Source of the DNA: Paraburkholderia diazotrophica
GTDB taxonomy: Bacteria; Pseudomonadota; Gammaproteobacteria; Burkholderiales; Burkholderiaceae
Direction: 5' to 3'
Assembly (NCBI RefSeq): GCF_900108945.1
Contig: NZ_FNYE01000001.1
Span: forward strand, 248,001-312,000
Length of the DNA: 64,000 bases
Shown here: positions 37,741-46,768 of the stretch, one piece after another
How the letters are laid out: every line of letters begins with the position of its first letter
How positions within the stretch are numbered: position 1 is the stretch's first letter
Made by a program: the position numbers and the translations under genes
Notes under the pieces: generated by a model
What the model saw: the letters and a program-made list of their open reading frames with translations, nothing else
Told to the model about the DNA's origin: nothing
The model's database searches: none

Positions 37741-38160
37741 TCAGTCCTCGGCTGTCATGAAGGCGCGCATGAACACGAGCGCGCCCCATCCCCACATCGC
37801 ATTCGATGCAAAGCCGAGCGCGAGGCGCGGCAGCATGTTGCCCGTCGGCCAGATGCCGCGAATGGGATCGACGACGAACACGGACGCCGCCGTCAGCACA
37901 ATCCCGCCGAACACGAATGCGGGAATCCACGGCGCGGGACGCTCGGGCGATACGCGCAGCAGCCACGCCATCAGCACGGCCCACACGGAACTCCAGATCG
38001 CGTTCGCGATGAATTCGGGCAGGCCGATGGGAGCGAATGGCGCTGTCGAGAACCCTGTCGGGTCGATGAGACCGGCCGCGTGCAGAAGCGCGAGCGTCGA
38101 CTCGTGAAAGAACAGCGACGCGAGAAAGCCGGACACGAACGGCAGGATGATTTTTTGCAT
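37741..38160 (-). CDS. Small integral membrane protein
   Basis: A 139-residue protein with four membrane segments (about 3-20, 51-70, 78-96, 110-132). ILPFVSGFLASLFFHESTLALLHAAGLI and GIWPTGNMLPRLALGFASNAMWGWGALVFMRAFM read like a conserved family of proteobacterial membrane proteins of unknown function. No motif suggests an activity. Convergent with the hydratase gene. Confidence 0.7.
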   Translation of the reverse strand: MQKIILPFVSGFLASLFFHESTLALLHAAGLIDPTGFSTAPFAPIGLPEFIANAIWSSVWAVLMAWLLRVSPERPAPWIPAFVFGGIVLTAASVFVVDPIRGIWPTGNMLPRLALGFASNAMWGWGALVFMRAFMTAED

Positions 38161-38805
38161 GCTTGACAGCGTCAGTCGCCGGGCGTCGATGACTAAGCGT
38201 TACGCCCGCGCAGGTTGATTGGATCGAGCGCCATTATATCGGCGGCGCGCTGCTGTTTTCGTGCGAGCACGCGCGGAACATGCGGCGACGAGGTGCGCGC
38301 GACGTATGCTGCAGCGTCAGGTAAATCACGAAAGTGGAAAACCTAAGCTCAAAAAAATCGTTCAAAAGAAAGCGCGCGATCCATAGACTCTTTTTCCATG
38401 CAGACGGCGGCGGCGTGCTCAGGACGCATGCACCGCCGGCGGATTAACACGCCGCGCGTTGCGCGCGCGTTCCACGTGATTCACATGAGAGAAGCTGTCG
38501 CGATGTCCGATCCGATGCCGATTCGCGGGTGCCCGGCCGCTTCGTGCGCGGCACGCGATCCATGCTTTGCGCGCAGGCCGCCGCGCTGTCGCCGCTGACG
38601 CGCTCTTTCGCGGTTGTTTCTTCGCGCGGTCTTATCCGTTTTCCCTACTCCGTTCCGATGCGCCGCCTCGCGCGCGGCATCGCGCGGTCACGTCCGTTCG
38701 AAACGCAGCCGTGCACTCATGCGAGCGCGAAAACAGGCGGGCGACGCAACCGGCCAGCCATCCGGCACCGACTGACATCAACTCGAACAAACGCAGGAGC
38801 AGCCC
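38161..38805. other. Promoter region upstream of ssuD, 645 bp, no supported gene
   Basis: Holds the control region of the sulfonate operon. An A-rich element AAAAAAATCGTTCAAAAG (38351-38368) followed by AATT-poor DNA and TAGACTC near 38386 is the best candidate promoter zone; CysB/Cbl-type regulators act on such sulfur-starvation promoters, but no consensus can be fixed. An open frame at 38398-38598 would give a Cys- and Arg-rich peptide; I do not support it as a gene. ssuE and ssuA, usually present before ssuD, are absent. Confidence 0.4.
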
Positions 38806-39963
38806 ATGAATGTGTTCTGGTTCATTCCGACTCACGGCGACAGCCGCTATCTCGGTACGTCGCAAGGCGCGCGCGCAGCCGACTATGACTACTTCCGGCA
38901 GATCGCCGTCGCCGCTGATACGCTCGGCTACGAGGGCGTGCTGCTGCCGACGGGCCGTTCGTGCGAAGACGCATGGGTCGTCGCGTCGAGCCTGATTCCC
39001 GTCACGCAGCGGCTCAAGTTTCTGGTCGCGATCCGGCCGGGCATCGCGTCGCCGGGACTGTCGGCGCGCATGGCGGCGACGTTCGACCGGCTCTCGGGCG
39101 GGCGTCTGCTGATCAACGTCGTGACGGGCGGCGATGCCGCCGAGCTGGAAGGCGACGGGCTCTTCGTCGATCACGATACGCGCTACGAAATCACCGACGA
39201 GTTCCTGCGCATCTGGCGCGGACTGCTGACGAGCGCGCATGGCGGCGAAGCGATCGACTTCATCGGCAAGCATCTGAAATCGAAGGGCGGCAAGCTGCTG
39301 TATCCGCCCGTGCAGAATCCGCATCCGCCGCTGTGGTTCGGCGGATCGTCGCCGGCTGCGCACGAGATGGCGGGCGAGCACATCGACACGTATCTGACCT
39401 GGGGCGAACGGCCCGAAGCCGTCGCGATGAAGATCGCGGACATTCGCGCGCGCGCCGCGCAGCATGGCCGCAAGATCAGATTCGGCATCCGTCTGCATGT
39501 GATCGTGCGCGAGACGGAAGACGAAGCGTGGGCCGCCGCGGACAAGCTCATCAGCAAGCTCGACGACGACACGATCGCACGCGCGCAGGCCTCGTTCGCG
39601 AAGATGGATTCCGAAGGCCAGCGGCGCATGGCCGCGTTGCATGGCGGCAAGCGCGGCACGCGCAAGGAACTCGAGGTCTATCCGAATCTGTGGGCGGGCG
39701 TTGGGCTCGTGCGCGGCGGCGCGGGCACGGCGCTCGTCGGCAGCCCCGAACAGGTCGCCGCGCGCATGCAGGAATACGCGGACCTCGGCATCGAGACGTT
39801 CATCCTGTCCGGCTATCCACATCTCGAAGAGTCGTATCGCTTCGCAGAACTCGTGTTCCCGCTGCTGCCGGGCCGCCAGCGCGCGAGCGCAAGCGGTCCG
39901 TTGTCGGGGCCGTTCGGCGAAATTGTCGGCAACAACTATGTGCCGAAGGCGGCGCAAAGCTAG
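38806..39963 (+). CDS. ssuD: FMNH2-dependent alkanesulfonate monooxygenase
   Basis: A 385-residue flavin-dependent monooxygenase that releases sulfite from alkanesulfonates. The N-terminus [21 protein letters not shown] is diagnostic, followed by [31 protein letters not shown] with Cys, and [29 protein letters not shown] precedes the ATG. Length is normal (about 380). FMNH2 must come from a reductase (SsuE), whose gene is not in this operon. Followed by the permease gene after 63 bp. Confidence 0.96.
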   Translation: MNVFWFIPTHGDSRYLGTSQGARAADYDYFRQIAVAADTLGYEGVLLPTGRSCEDAWVVASSLIPVTQRLKFLVAIRPGIASPGLSARMAATFDRLSGGRLLINVVTGGDAAELEGDGLFVDHDTRYEITDEFLRIWRGLLTSAHGGEAIDFIGKHLKSKGGKLLYPPVQNPHPPLWFGGSSPAAHEMAGEHIDTYLTWGERPEAVAMKIADIRARAAQHGRKIRFGIRLHVIVRETEDEAWAAADKLISKLDDDTIARAQASFAKMDSEGQRRMAALHGGKRGTRKELEVYPNLWAGVGLVRGGAGTALVGSPEQVAARMQEYADLGIETFILSGYPHLEESYRFAELVFPLLPGRQRASASGPLSGPFGEIVGNNYVPKAAQS

Positions 39964-40026
39964 ACCTGTTCTGACGCATGCGGGCGACGCGCGATCGAGC
40001 GCATCGTCCGCGTAAAGGAGTCGTTT

Positions 40027-40842
40027 ATGCCGACTGTTTCTGGCAAGAACATCGCGAGCCCCGCATTCGCGCGGCTCGCACGCAAGGCAGCGCCGTGGCT
40101 CGTGCCGCTTGTCATCCTCATCGCGTGGGAGCTCGCCGCGCGCAGCGGCGTACTGTCGACGCGCGTGCTGCCCGAGCCGCTCGCCGTCGTGAAGGCCGCG
40201 TGGTCGCTGATCGAGTCGGGCGAGATGTGGGCCGACGTGAAGGTGAGCACGTGGCGCGCGGTGTCGGGCTTCGCGATCGGCGGCGGCATCGGCTTCATGC
40301 TCGGGCTCGCGACGGGTCTCTTCAAGCCCGTCGATATCGCGCTCGACACGACCGTGCAGATGATCCGCAACATCCCTGCGCTCGCGATGATTCCGCTCGT
40401 GATCCTCTGGTTTGGCATCGAGGAAGAGGCGAAGGTGTTTCTCGTCGCGCTCGGCGTGTTCTTTCCGATCTACGTGAACACGTACCACGGCATTCGGTCC
40501 GTCGACGCCAATCTGATCGAAATGGCGCGCAGCTACGGCGTAAAGGGATTCGCGCTGTATCGCGACGTGATCCTGCCGGGCGCGCTGCCGTCGATTCTCG
40601 TCGGCGTGCGCTTCGCGTTCGGGCTGATGTGGGTCACGCTGATCGTCGCGGAAACGATCTCCGCGCAATCGGGCATCGGCTACATGACGATGAACGCGCG
40701 CGAGTTTCTGCAAACGGATGTGGTCGTGGTCGGCATTCTGCTGTACGCGGCGCTCGGCAAGCTCGCCGACATGCTCGCGAAAGGACTCGAGCGCGTGTCG
40801 CTGCGCTGGCATCCCGCTTATCAGCAAGGAGCGAAAGCATGA
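40027..40842 (+). CDS. ssuC: Aliphatic sulfonate ABC transporter permease
   Basis: A 271-residue permease with about six membrane spans. [27 protein letters not shown] is the usual start, and the EAA loop is [32 protein letters not shown]. The ATP-binding subunit gene overlaps by four bases. It is the membrane channel of the sulfonate importer in the inner membrane. The periplasmic binding protein SsuA is not encoded next to it. Confidence 0.95.
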   Translation: MPTVSGKNIASPAFARLARKAAPWLVPLVILIAWELAARSGVLSTRVLPEPLAVVKAAWSLIESGEMWADVKVSTWRAVSGFAIGGGIGFMLGLATGLFKPVDIALDTTVQMIRNIPALAMIPLVILWFGIEEEAKVFLVALGVFFPIYVNTYHGIRSVDANLIEMARSYGVKGFALYRDVILPGALPSILVGVRFAFGLMWVTLIVAETISAQSGIGYMTMNAREFLQTDVVVVGILLYAALGKLADMLAKGLERVSLRWHPAYQQGAKA

Positions 40843-41864
40843 GCGCAAGCACATTGCCGGCATCGTTCGGCGGCGCGGCGCGCGCCGATCTCGACGCGCA
40901 ACGACAGCATCCGCGCGCGCATGAGCGCGGATCGAATGAAACAGTGGCTGCCGCTGTCGACGCTATCGACGCTGCCGAGCGCGATGCAGGTGCGCTGCAT
41001 GACGTGACCGACCGTTCCCGCGACGCCGATGCGCTCGCGTTGCGCAAGACCACGCGCGACGCAAGCGACGCGTCCGTCGCATTGCGCGGCGTCGGCAAGC
41101 GCTATGGCGAGCGCGCCGTGCTCGCGGACTTCGATCTGTCGATCGAACGCGGCAGCTTCGTGTCGATCGTCGGGCGCAGCGGCTGCGGCAAGTCGACTCT
41201 GTTGCGGCTGATCGCCGGTCTCGAAGCGCCGAGCTCGGGCACGCTCGACAAACGCGCGGACGGCTCGCAGCCGTTCGACACGCGGATCATGTTTCAGGAT
41301 GCGCGTCTCCTGCCATGGAAGACGGTGCTGCAAAACGTGATGCTGGGACTTGGCCGTTCATCGCGCGACGATGCGCGCGCGGTGCTCGCCGAAGTCGGTC
41401 TGCTCGAGCGCGCGAACGACTGGCCCGCGCGGCTGTCGGGCGGCCAGCGGCAGCGCGTCGCGCTGGCGCGCGCGCTCGTGCATCGGCCGCAGCTGCTGTT
41501 GCTCGATGAGCCGCTCGGTGCGCTCGATGCGTTGACCCGCATCGAAATGCACGCGCTGATCGAACGGCTGTGGCGCGAGCATCGCTTCACCGCACTGCTC
41601 GTCACGCACGACGTGCACGAGGCTGTCGCGCTCGGCGACCGCATTCTGCTGATCGAAGACGGCCGGATCGCGCTCGATCAACGGGTGCCGCTCGCGCGTC
41701 CGCGCGAAAGGGCGTCGGCGGCGTTCGCGAAGCTCGAAGAGCGCGTCTTGCAGCGCGTGATGAAAACACACGCGCTGCATGAGTCCCCGGCAATCGATGC
41801 CAGCGCGAGCGCGACGGGGGAACCGGTCGGCGCGCATCCGCGCGACGTCCGCTGGGCGGTGTGA
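40839..41864 (+). CDS. ssuB: Aliphatic sulfonate ABC transporter ATP-binding protein
   Basis: A 341-residue ATPase. Walker A is GRSGCGKST (112-120), the Q-loop is in [10 protein letters not shown], the signature is [20 protein letters not shown], Walker B is [12 protein letters not shown], and the switch is [11 protein letters not shown]. The ABC domain is preceded by about 78 low-complexity residues ([16 protein letters not shown] on) that are not family-like; such N-terminal extensions occur in Burkholderia SsuB. The start ATG overlaps ssuC, so it is kept. The end includes a short C-terminal tail. Confidence 0.94.
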   Translation: MSASTLPASFGGAARADLDAQRQHPRAHERGSNETVAAAVDAIDAAERDAGALHDVTDRSRDADALALRKTTRDASDASVALRGVGKRYGERAVLADFDLSIERGSFVSIVGRSGCGKSTLLRLIAGLEAPSSGTLDKRADGSQPFDTRIMFQDARLLPWKTVLQNVMLGLGRSSRDDARAVLAEVGLLERANDWPARLSGGQRQRVALARALVHRPQLLLLDEPLGALDALTRIEMHALIERLWREHRFTALLVTHDVHEAVALGDRILLIEDGRIALDQRVPLARPRERASAAFAKLEERVLQRVMKTHALHESPAIDASASATGEPVGAHPRDVRWAV

Positions 41865-41921
41865 GCGCTGGCCGCTGGAACCTCGCTGGAACCTCTTTAT
41901 CCACTCACGGAGCCATCCGAT

Positions 41922-42137
41922 ATGAGCATTTCCGCCATCAACGTACGTAACCAGTTCAAAGGCAAAGTGAAGGAGATCATCCGGGGACCCGTCGTGTCGG
42001 AAGTCGACGTCGACACGCCGTTCGGCGTCGTCACGTCGGTGATCACGACGCGGTCGATCGACGAACTCGAACTGAAGGTCGGCGCGGAAGTCGTTGCGCT
42101 CGTGAAGTCGACGGAGGTGTCGCTCGCCAGGCTGTGA
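41922..42137 (+). CDS. ssuF: Molybdopterin-binding (Mop/TOBE) protein of the ssu operon
   Basis: A 71-residue single Mop/TOBE domain: MSISAINVRNQFKGKVKEIIRG, then VDTPFGVVTSVITTRSIDELELKVGAEVVALVKSTEVSLARL. Such proteins bind molybdate or tungstate oxyanions. In Pseudomonas putida a similar gene (ssuF) ends the ssu operon and is needed for growth on sulfonate esters; the position and size are the same here. The symbol rests on that context. ACGGAG stands nine bases before the ATG (41907-41912). Confidence 0.88.
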   Translation: MSISAINVRNQFKGKVKEIIRGPVVSEVDVDTPFGVVTSVITTRSIDELELKVGAEVVALVKSTEVSLARL

Positions 42138-42235
42138 ACATTGTGCGTGTGTGAGCGGCGCGGCCCGCCGACCGCCTTGTTCGCGGTGAGGTACACGTGC
42201 CGTCCACGCTTCCTTCGCCGGCGCGCGACGCCGCG

Positions 42236-42517
42236 CTATCTCGCGTTCGTCGCGCTGGCGGGCGGGTTGTGCATCATCTTGTCGTTGGTCGGCTTGCGCG
42301 GCTTCTTGACGGGCATGTTGTCGGGATTGGTCGCGCTCGCGGTGCCCGATGCTGCCGGGGGCGGGGGCTTCACCATCGGCGCGCTGGATTCGGACGTCGC
42401 GTTCTGCGCGAGCGCTGTCCCCGCAACGCCTGCGGACGCTGCGAGCAAGACAGCCGCGCCGATTCGCGCCAATACCTTCCGCCCGAATAGCGTGTGCGTG
42501 TTGATCGTGTGAATCAT
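42236..42517 (-). CDS. Small exported Pro/Lys-rich protein
   Basis: A 93-residue protein from ATG 42517 with a signal peptide (RKVLARIGAAVLLAASAGVAGTALAQN, cleavage likely after ALA). The mature part is short, Ser/Pro/Lys-rich (KPPPPAASGT, MPVKKPRKPTNDKMM). No domain recognised; low complexity suggests a surface or periplasmic linker. The longer frame to 42685 is not supported. Confidence 0.6.
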   Translation of the reverse strand: MIHTINTHTLFGRKVLARIGAAVLLAASAGVAGTALAQNATSESSAPMVKPPPPAASGTASATNPDNMPVKKPRKPTNDKMMHNPPASATNAR

Positions 42518-42784
42518 CGCGTTCTCCGTGCTGTTTCTTTTTGGCTCCGTTGCGACGCGCGTGCCAGCCTGCGCGCGACGTGTGCTGTTCTCTTGTAGAC
42601 CGCGTCCTTGCGTGGAAATTCTGCGTATTTGCGCGGGTTTCGAACCCTTTGCATCCATTTCGCGTCGGCGCCGCGCTTCCAGCAATCCCGGCTGGAAGTG
42701 CTAGCATGGATTGAGCGGTGAATCGAGCGCCAGAGGGCGCATCGCCAGACGGGCGGTGCGCCGTCAGCGCGTGCGGAGGCGGCG

Positions 42785-42985
42785 ATGACGAAATCCCTGA
42801 GTACGGATGCAATCGATACCTTGCGGCAATTGAACGATGTCGGGACGGGGCAGGCGCCGCCTGCCGTCGAACCCGTCGTCGAGAAGGAACTACTCGGCGC
42901 GGGGCTGGTGGCGAAATCGTCGAAAGGCGCGGGTATCGAAATCACCTGTGACGGCAGAAAGTACCTGTCCGGCGATTGCGACTGA
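42785..42985 (+). CDS. Small hypothetical protein
   Basis: A 66-residue protein with a good ribosome-binding site (GGAGGCGGCG before the ATG). MTKSLSTDAIDTLRQLNDVGTG onward reads as a small helical protein: the first half is helical and GAGLVAKSSKGAGIEITCDGRKYL looks like a wing of a winged helix. No established function. 46 bp before another small gene on the same strand. Confidence 0.65.
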   Translation: MTKSLSTDAIDTLRQLNDVGTGQAPPAVEPVVEKELLGAGLVAKSSKGAGIEITCDGRKYLSGDCD

Positions 42986-43031
42986 GCGTGCACACCGGCG
43001 CTAAACGACACTGCGGAAAGAGGGAGGCGCG

Positions 43032-43283
43032 ATGGAGCCGAAAGGCATCGACATGGGCGACTATCAGGAGCGCTACAAGGACTTCGACATGGAGGTCGCC
43101 GTCGAGCAGGTCCTGACGGGGGTGAAGGCGCATTTCCGCGTGCTCAAGGGCGAAGCGGTGATGCTGGACTGGCGGCTCGTGCACATCGACCGCTTCTGGC
43201 CGACGGAGCACGCCGCTGCCGAAGCGGGCTTTCAGGCCGCGCGGGAAGCGATCAATACCGAGCTGCTTGCCGCCGGCGGATAA
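43032..43283 (+). CDS. Small hypothetical protein
   Basis: An 83-residue acidic protein (MEPKGIDMGDYQERYKDFDMEVA ... RFWPTEHAAAEAGFQAAREAIN). AGAGGGAGGCGCG before the ATG is a strong ribosome-binding site. The pattern with a central Trp-rich LDWRLVHIDRFWP and a C-terminal helix is seen in uncharacterised Burkholderia proteins. Function unknown. Confidence 0.7.
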   Translation: MEPKGIDMGDYQERYKDFDMEVAVEQVLTGVKAHFRVLKGEAVMLDWRLVHIDRFWPTEHAAAEAGFQAAREAINTELLAAGG

Positions 43284-43308
43284 GCTCGGACACCACATTC
43301 GATCGCGC

Positions 43309-43346
43309 AAAAACAAAGCCGGATGCTCCGTGGAGAACATCCGGCT
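43309..43346 (-). terminator. Rho-independent terminator, leftward
   Basis: Minus-strand stem AGCCGGATG / CATCCGGCT with a 12-base loop, followed by TTGTTTTTG. It ends leftward transcription coming from the DUF4148 gene about 240 bp before. On the plus strand there is no T tract. Confidence 0.8.
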
Positions 43347-43370
43347 CGACTGCACCTGCAACAACGAACT

Positions 43371-43560
43371 GCGTGGTACTACCAGGGTACGGCAACTACG
43401 TGGTACTGGTACTTCGAACTACTGGTACTTCGAACTGCACCATCAACGGCACTTCTTGACTGCTTCGACTGCGGTACTGCCACTTCTGGAACTGCACTAC
43501 AACACTACCGGGTACTGCCAGAACTGCGTACTGCCTGTGCTGCGTGGTACTGCCTGCTAC
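43371..43560. repeat. Degenerate GGTACT/ACTGC repeat tract
   Basis: Many imperfect copies of GGTACT, GTACTGC and GAACTGC. ACTGGTACTTCGAACT occurs twice in tandem (43405-43420, 43421-43436). GC is lower than in the flanks. No coding frame in this tract has family-like sequence. It separates the terminator from the DUF4148 gene, so it lies in that gene's 3' transcript. Confidence 0.75.
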
Positions 43561-43587
43561 GAAACCTGCTGCCCGTCCAGCTTCGGC

Positions 43588-43854
43588 TTAGTGGCCGAAG
43601 AACACCGAGCCCGGGCCAGTCTGCGGCTCATGCTTGCCGCCTTGCGACGAACCGTTTTGCACGCCGCCATACGCGACGTTCGCTTGCTGTGCCTGTTCGG
43701 CTGCCAGAGTCTGTGCGGTCTGGCCTTGCTGCGAAGCCGGCGCGCCGACCGTCGGGTTGTAATGCGGAGCCGGACCGTAGCCGCTTGCGAAAGCGGGAGC
43801 AGCCAGCGTGGCGGAAGCGGCGATCAGAACTGCGGCGATAAGCTTGGTCTTCAT
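43588..43854 (-). CDS. DUF4148 small exported protein
   Basis: An 88-residue protein with signal peptide (MKTKLIAAVLIAASATLAAPAFA) and a Gln/Ala/Gly-rich mature part including GQTAQTLAAEQAQQANVAYGG and a terminal GSVFFGH. This is the DUF4148 pattern, a family common in Burkholderiaceae as small abundant periplasmic proteins without known function. CGGAGAG stands before the ATG. A gap follows upstream. Confidence 0.85.
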   Translation of the reverse strand: MKTKLIAAVLIAASATLAAPAFASGYGPAPHYNPTVGAPASQQGQTAQTLAAEQAQQANVAYGGVQNGSSQGGKHEPQTGPGSVFFGH

Positions 43855-44232
43855 GGTGAACTCTCCGTCATATTTGATTCAGTAAGAGACGTTGCGTGGT
43901 GCTTGGGTCTGTTCGCAACGTCGATGGAATGCAGTGTATACCCCTACTATCGATTCTTTGTGCCGATAATTTGAAATTACTATTCTTCGATCGGAAACAA
44001 TGATGAGACGTCCGTCTGGCGGTGATTTCGCGCGTATGCGCCCTGATAAGCCGCTCTTACCGCTTGGAAAAACCTCATGTAAATCATGGGCTTCCGGGAG
44101 CGTCGCCACGCGGAACGAGGGGCGGGAGGCCGGCTTGCGGTAGAATGAGCGGTTTGGTTCTTACGCGTTGGCCTGTTCTTACGCGTTTGCCGTTCGCGTT
44201 TCCTTCGTCGTTTTCCTTCTGTCTGCCGCCCC
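43855..44232. other. Divergent intergenic region between DUF4148 and dusA, 378 bp
   Basis: AT-rich from 43930 to 44000 (e.g. TTTGTGCCGATAATTTGAAATTAC), consistent with the promoter of the DUF4148 gene. I see no additional gene or RNA. A direct pair TTCTTACGCGTTtgcc / TTCTTACGCGTTGGCC at 44156-44190 is noted just before dusA. Confidence 0.4.
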
Positions 44233-45234
44233 ATGTCCTCGAAGCCCATTGCCAGTCCCCGCCGCGTGTCCGTCGCGCCGATGATGGACTGGACCGATCG
44301 CCACTGCCGCTCGTTTCACCGCACGCTGTCGCGGCACACCTGGCTGTATACGGAGATGGTGACAACGGGAGCGCTGATTCACGGTGACGTCGAGCGCCAT
44401 CTGGCGTTTACGGCCGATGAGGCGCCCGTCGCGCTGCAACTCGGCGGCAGCGAGCCTGACGATCTGGCGCGCTCGGCGAAGCTCGGCGAGCAATGGGGCT
44501 ACGACGAGATCAATCTGAATTGCGGTTGCCCGTCGGAGCGCGTGCAGCGCGGTGCGTTCGGCGCATGTCTGATGAACGAGCCGCAACTCGTCGCCGATTG
44601 CGTGAAAGCGATGCGCGATGTGGTCTCGGTGCCCGTGACGGTGAAGCACCGGATCGGCGTCGATGCTGTGGAGGATTACACGTTCGTGCGCGACTTCGTC
44701 GGCATGATTGCCGAGGCCGGCTGTAACGTGTTCATCGTGCATGCGCGCAATGCGATCCTCAAAGGTCTGAGCCCGAAAGAGAATCGTGAGATTCCGCCGC
44801 TCAAATACGACTACGCGTATCGGTTGAAGCGGGACTTTCCGCAACTTGAGATCATCATCAACGGCGGCATCACGACGCTCGACGAAGTCGATGCGCATCT
44901 GGAGCACGTCGATGGCGTGATGCTTGGACGCGAGGCGTATCACAACCCGTATGTGCTCGCGGATGTCGATGCGCGTTTCTACGGCTCGACGCAACCCCCG
45001 CCGACACGCGAGGAAGCGGAAGCGAAGCTGATCGAGTACTGCCGCGCCGAACTTGCGCGCGGCACGTATCTCGGCGCGATCGTGCGTCACGCGCTGGGGT
45101 TGTATCGCGGCGTCGCGGGTGCGCGCGGATGGCGGCGCGTGTTATCGGACAGCAAAAAGCTGGCTGCGCGCGATCTTGCGATTTTCGACGAGGCGCGACA
45201 GCATTTGCGCGAGCCCAGCGAAATGTTTGAATAA
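44233..45234 (+). CDS. dusA: tRNA-dihydrouridine synthase A
   Basis: A 333-residue FMN enzyme that reduces uridines 20/20a in the D-loop of tRNA. VSVAPMMDWTDRHCRSFHR, then VALQLGGSEPDDLARSAKLGEQWGYDEINLNCGCPSERVQRGAFGACLM with the catalytic Cys in GACLM context, and VTVKHRIGVD identify DusA specifically (rather than DusB/C). The C-terminal domain is complete. It lies just before tRNA-His. Confidence 0.96.
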   Translation: MSSKPIASPRRVSVAPMMDWTDRHCRSFHRTLSRHTWLYTEMVTTGALIHGDVERHLAFTADEAPVALQLGGSEPDDLARSAKLGEQWGYDEINLNCGCPSERVQRGAFGACLMNEPQLVADCVKAMRDVVSVPVTVKHRIGVDAVEDYTFVRDFVGMIAEAGCNVFIVHARNAILKGLSPKENREIPPLKYDYAYRLKRDFPQLEIIINGGITTLDEVDAHLEHVDGVMLGREAYHNPYVLADVDARFYGSTQPPPTREEAEAKLIEYCRAELARGTYLGAIVRHALGLYRGVAGARGWRRVLSDSKKLAARDLAIFDEARQHLREPSEMFE

Positions 45235-45240
45235 AGGGCT

Positions 45241-45268
45241 TTGCAAATACGATTCGTGTTTGTATAAT
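45241..45268 (+). promoter_or_regulatory. Promoter of tRNA-His
   Basis: TTGCAA (45241-45246) and TATAAT (45263-45268) with 16 bp between. The -10 ends 57 bases before the tRNA. A GCTTCTTCG stretch follows. Confidence 0.75.
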
Positions 45269-45325
45269 CTCGCTTCTTCGTTGCTGAGCTGGATTCAGCG
45301 GCAAGCGGCGAAGGTGTAGGGCAGT

Positions 45326-45402
45326 GGTGGCTGTAGCTCAGTTGGTAGAGTCCAGGATTGTGATTCCTGTCGTCGTGGGTTCGAGTCCCATCAGCCACCC
45401 CA
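45326..45402 (+). tRNA. tRNA-His (GTG)
   Basis: 77 nt including the extra 5' G typical of tRNA-His and the encoded CCA. Anticodon GTG (45360-45362) in the loop TTGTGAT, stem CAGGA/TCCTG. T-arm GGGTTCGAGTCCC. The prophage integrase begins its gene 140 bp downstream, so the 3' half is the probable attachment core. Confidence 0.97.
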
Positions 45403-45433
45403 GAAAGAATTCAAGTCTATCAAGGCTTTAGCG

Positions 45434-45467
45434 AACGGCACTGTGATTTTATCCAGTGCCGTTTTTG
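45434..45467 (+). terminator. Rho-independent terminator after tRNA-His
   Basis: Perfect 10-bp stem AACGGCACTG / CAGTGCCGTT with a 10-base loop, followed by TTTGCTTT on the plus strand. It stands 31 bp after the CCA. It could belong to the host tRNA or have come with the prophage end. Confidence 0.85.
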
Positions 45468-45542
45468 CTTTATGTTCCCGCCAAAATTCCCATTTTGGGA
45501 ATCGAGCGACCCTCGCTCGACATACGCCAAATCACATAGTAC

Positions 45543-46565
45543 TCACAGCGCTCGGCGCTTCACGATCTTCGATCGGTCATAGACTCGAGCGGTAGTCGCG
45601 GGATTTGCATGCAGATCGGGCAGTGCGCCGCGCTCCGCTTTGTGCTGGGTGACGTAGTAGGCGCGCAGGTCGTGGAAGGTGAATCGATGCGCGATCACCT
45701 CTTTCTTGATCGCCTCGACCATCAGCTTCTGCCACATCGCCTTGAAGCCCGCCTGCGTGTATGCGTTGCCCGATCGATTCGGGAAGACATACAGGCAGTC
45801 GTTTTTGCGGACGACCTCAAGGCGGTCGAGCAAGGCCGTGATGTGCGGCGTGATCTCGATCTGCTCGATAACTTCGCCGCGCTTCTTGCCGCGCTGCTTC
45901 GCTCGCTTTACCCGGATATGCCCAGCTTTGCGATCGATCTGCGGCCACGACAGGTCGAGAAACTCCACCTTGCGGTTGCCCGCACCGGCCGCATACTCCG
46001 CAGCCATGCCGATCATTGCGCGCTGGCCACCCTGGTCAGCGAGCCATTGCGAGAACGCGGCGAAATCGGCCGGTTCAGGAGCTTCCGTGCGTGGCTGCTC
46101 TTCGTTGCGCTTCACCTCGCGACACGGGTTGTGTTTCGCCTCCCCGCGCTCGATCGCGAGACCGATCAGGTTCGACAGCAACGCAGCCTCGCGGTTGGCG
46201 CGCACGGGCGCGTCTGCGCGCTCCTTCCGCAGATACTTGGCAACGTCCGTCGCGTCGATGTCGGACGCTCGCATGTCACCGAAAATCTCAAGCAGCTTGA
46301 GTGAGCACTGCGTGTAATCAGCGCGCGTGTATTGCGAATATCGGTTCCAACCCGGTGTCTCCTGAAACTGCTCCCACAGCCGCCTGATCGTGCCGATGTC
46401 ATCGCCGGCGCCCGTCATATCCAGCACCTTCCGGATCGCCTCGACACGGTCGCTGCCGAGATTGACTGGCTTGCCGCCCACCGGGTGATAGCGATAGGTG
46501 AATCCCTTCTTCGTCCGGCGCGCTTCCATGCGCGGAAGCAGGCCGTCACGCACCGGTTTTCTCAT
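45543..46565 (-). CDS. int: Prophage tyrosine recombinase (integrase)
   Basis: A 340-residue phage integrase from ATG 46565, which overlaps the DUF4224 stop as ATGA. Catalytic residues are Arg198 (AGNRKVEFLDL), Lys about 220, His298 and Arg301 (FTFHDLRAYYVTQ), His319 and the nucleophile Tyr329 (TTARVYDRSK). The N-terminal arm-binding domain (RTKKGFTYRYHPVGGKPVNLG) is followed by a core-binding SAM-like domain. It is the last gene of the leftward early operon and adjacent to tRNA-His, the likely target. Confidence 0.95.
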   Translation of the reverse strand: MRKPVRDGLLPRMEARRTKKGFTYRYHPVGGKPVNLGSDRVEAIRKVLDMTGAGDDIGTIRRLWEQFQETPGWNRYSQYTRADYTQCSLKLLEIFGDMRASDIDATDVAKYLRKERADAPVRANREAALLSNLIGLAIERGEAKHNPCREVKRNEEQPRTEAPEPADFAAFSQWLADQGGQRAMIGMAAEYAAGAGNRKVEFLDLSWPQIDRKAGHIRVKRAKQRGKKRGEVIEQIEITPHITALLDRLEVVRKNDCLYVFPNRSGNAYTQAGFKAMWQKLMVEAIKKEVIAHRFTFHDLRAYYVTQHKAERGALPDLHANPATTARVYDRSKIVKRRAL

Positions 46566-46768
46566 GCTGCGTTCTTCCACTTCGGCGCGGTGCGGCGCTG
46601 CTGCGTGCCGGGCTCGCGATTCACCTGCTCCCACGTCAGCAAGGGATGACCATCGACCTTGCGCGGCGCGTCGATGCCCAGCGCCTTCTTAATCCAGCGC
46701 TTTTGCGCGGCGCCTTGCGTAAGGCCTCCCGTCAGTTCGACGAGCTGCTCATTCGTCACGATGCTCAT
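46562..46768 (-). CDS. DUF4224 domain protein (excisionase-position)
   Basis: A 68-residue protein from ATG 46768 (GTG 46774 is an alternative). The pattern VTNEQLVELTGGLTQGAAQKRWIKKALGIDAPRKVDGHPLLTWEQVNRE is DUF4224, small phage DNA-binding proteins encoded just before integrases in Burkholderia and enterobacterial prophages. It may act as a recombination directionality factor; this is by position only. ATGA overlap with int. Confidence 0.85.
   Translation of the reverse strand: MSIVTNEQLVELTGGLTQGAAQKRWIKKALGIDAPRKVDGHPLLTWEQVNREPGTQQRRTAPKWKNAA

Noticed and set aside
38398..38598. Cys-rich peptide upstream of ssuD as a cysteine-sensing leader.
   Set aside because: The four Cys are spread and the rest is Arg/Pro-rich shadow-like; no terminator/antiterminator hairpin could be seen.
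38632..40863. A 743-residue open frame on the minus strand opposite ssuD and ssuC.
   Set aside because: His/Arg/Ala-rich shadow sequence of high-GC DNA; the opposite strand encodes clear SsuD and SsuC.
45434..45467. The hairpin as a prophage att core.
   Set aside because: A T-rich tail makes it a normal terminator; the tRNA 3' end is the better core candidate.
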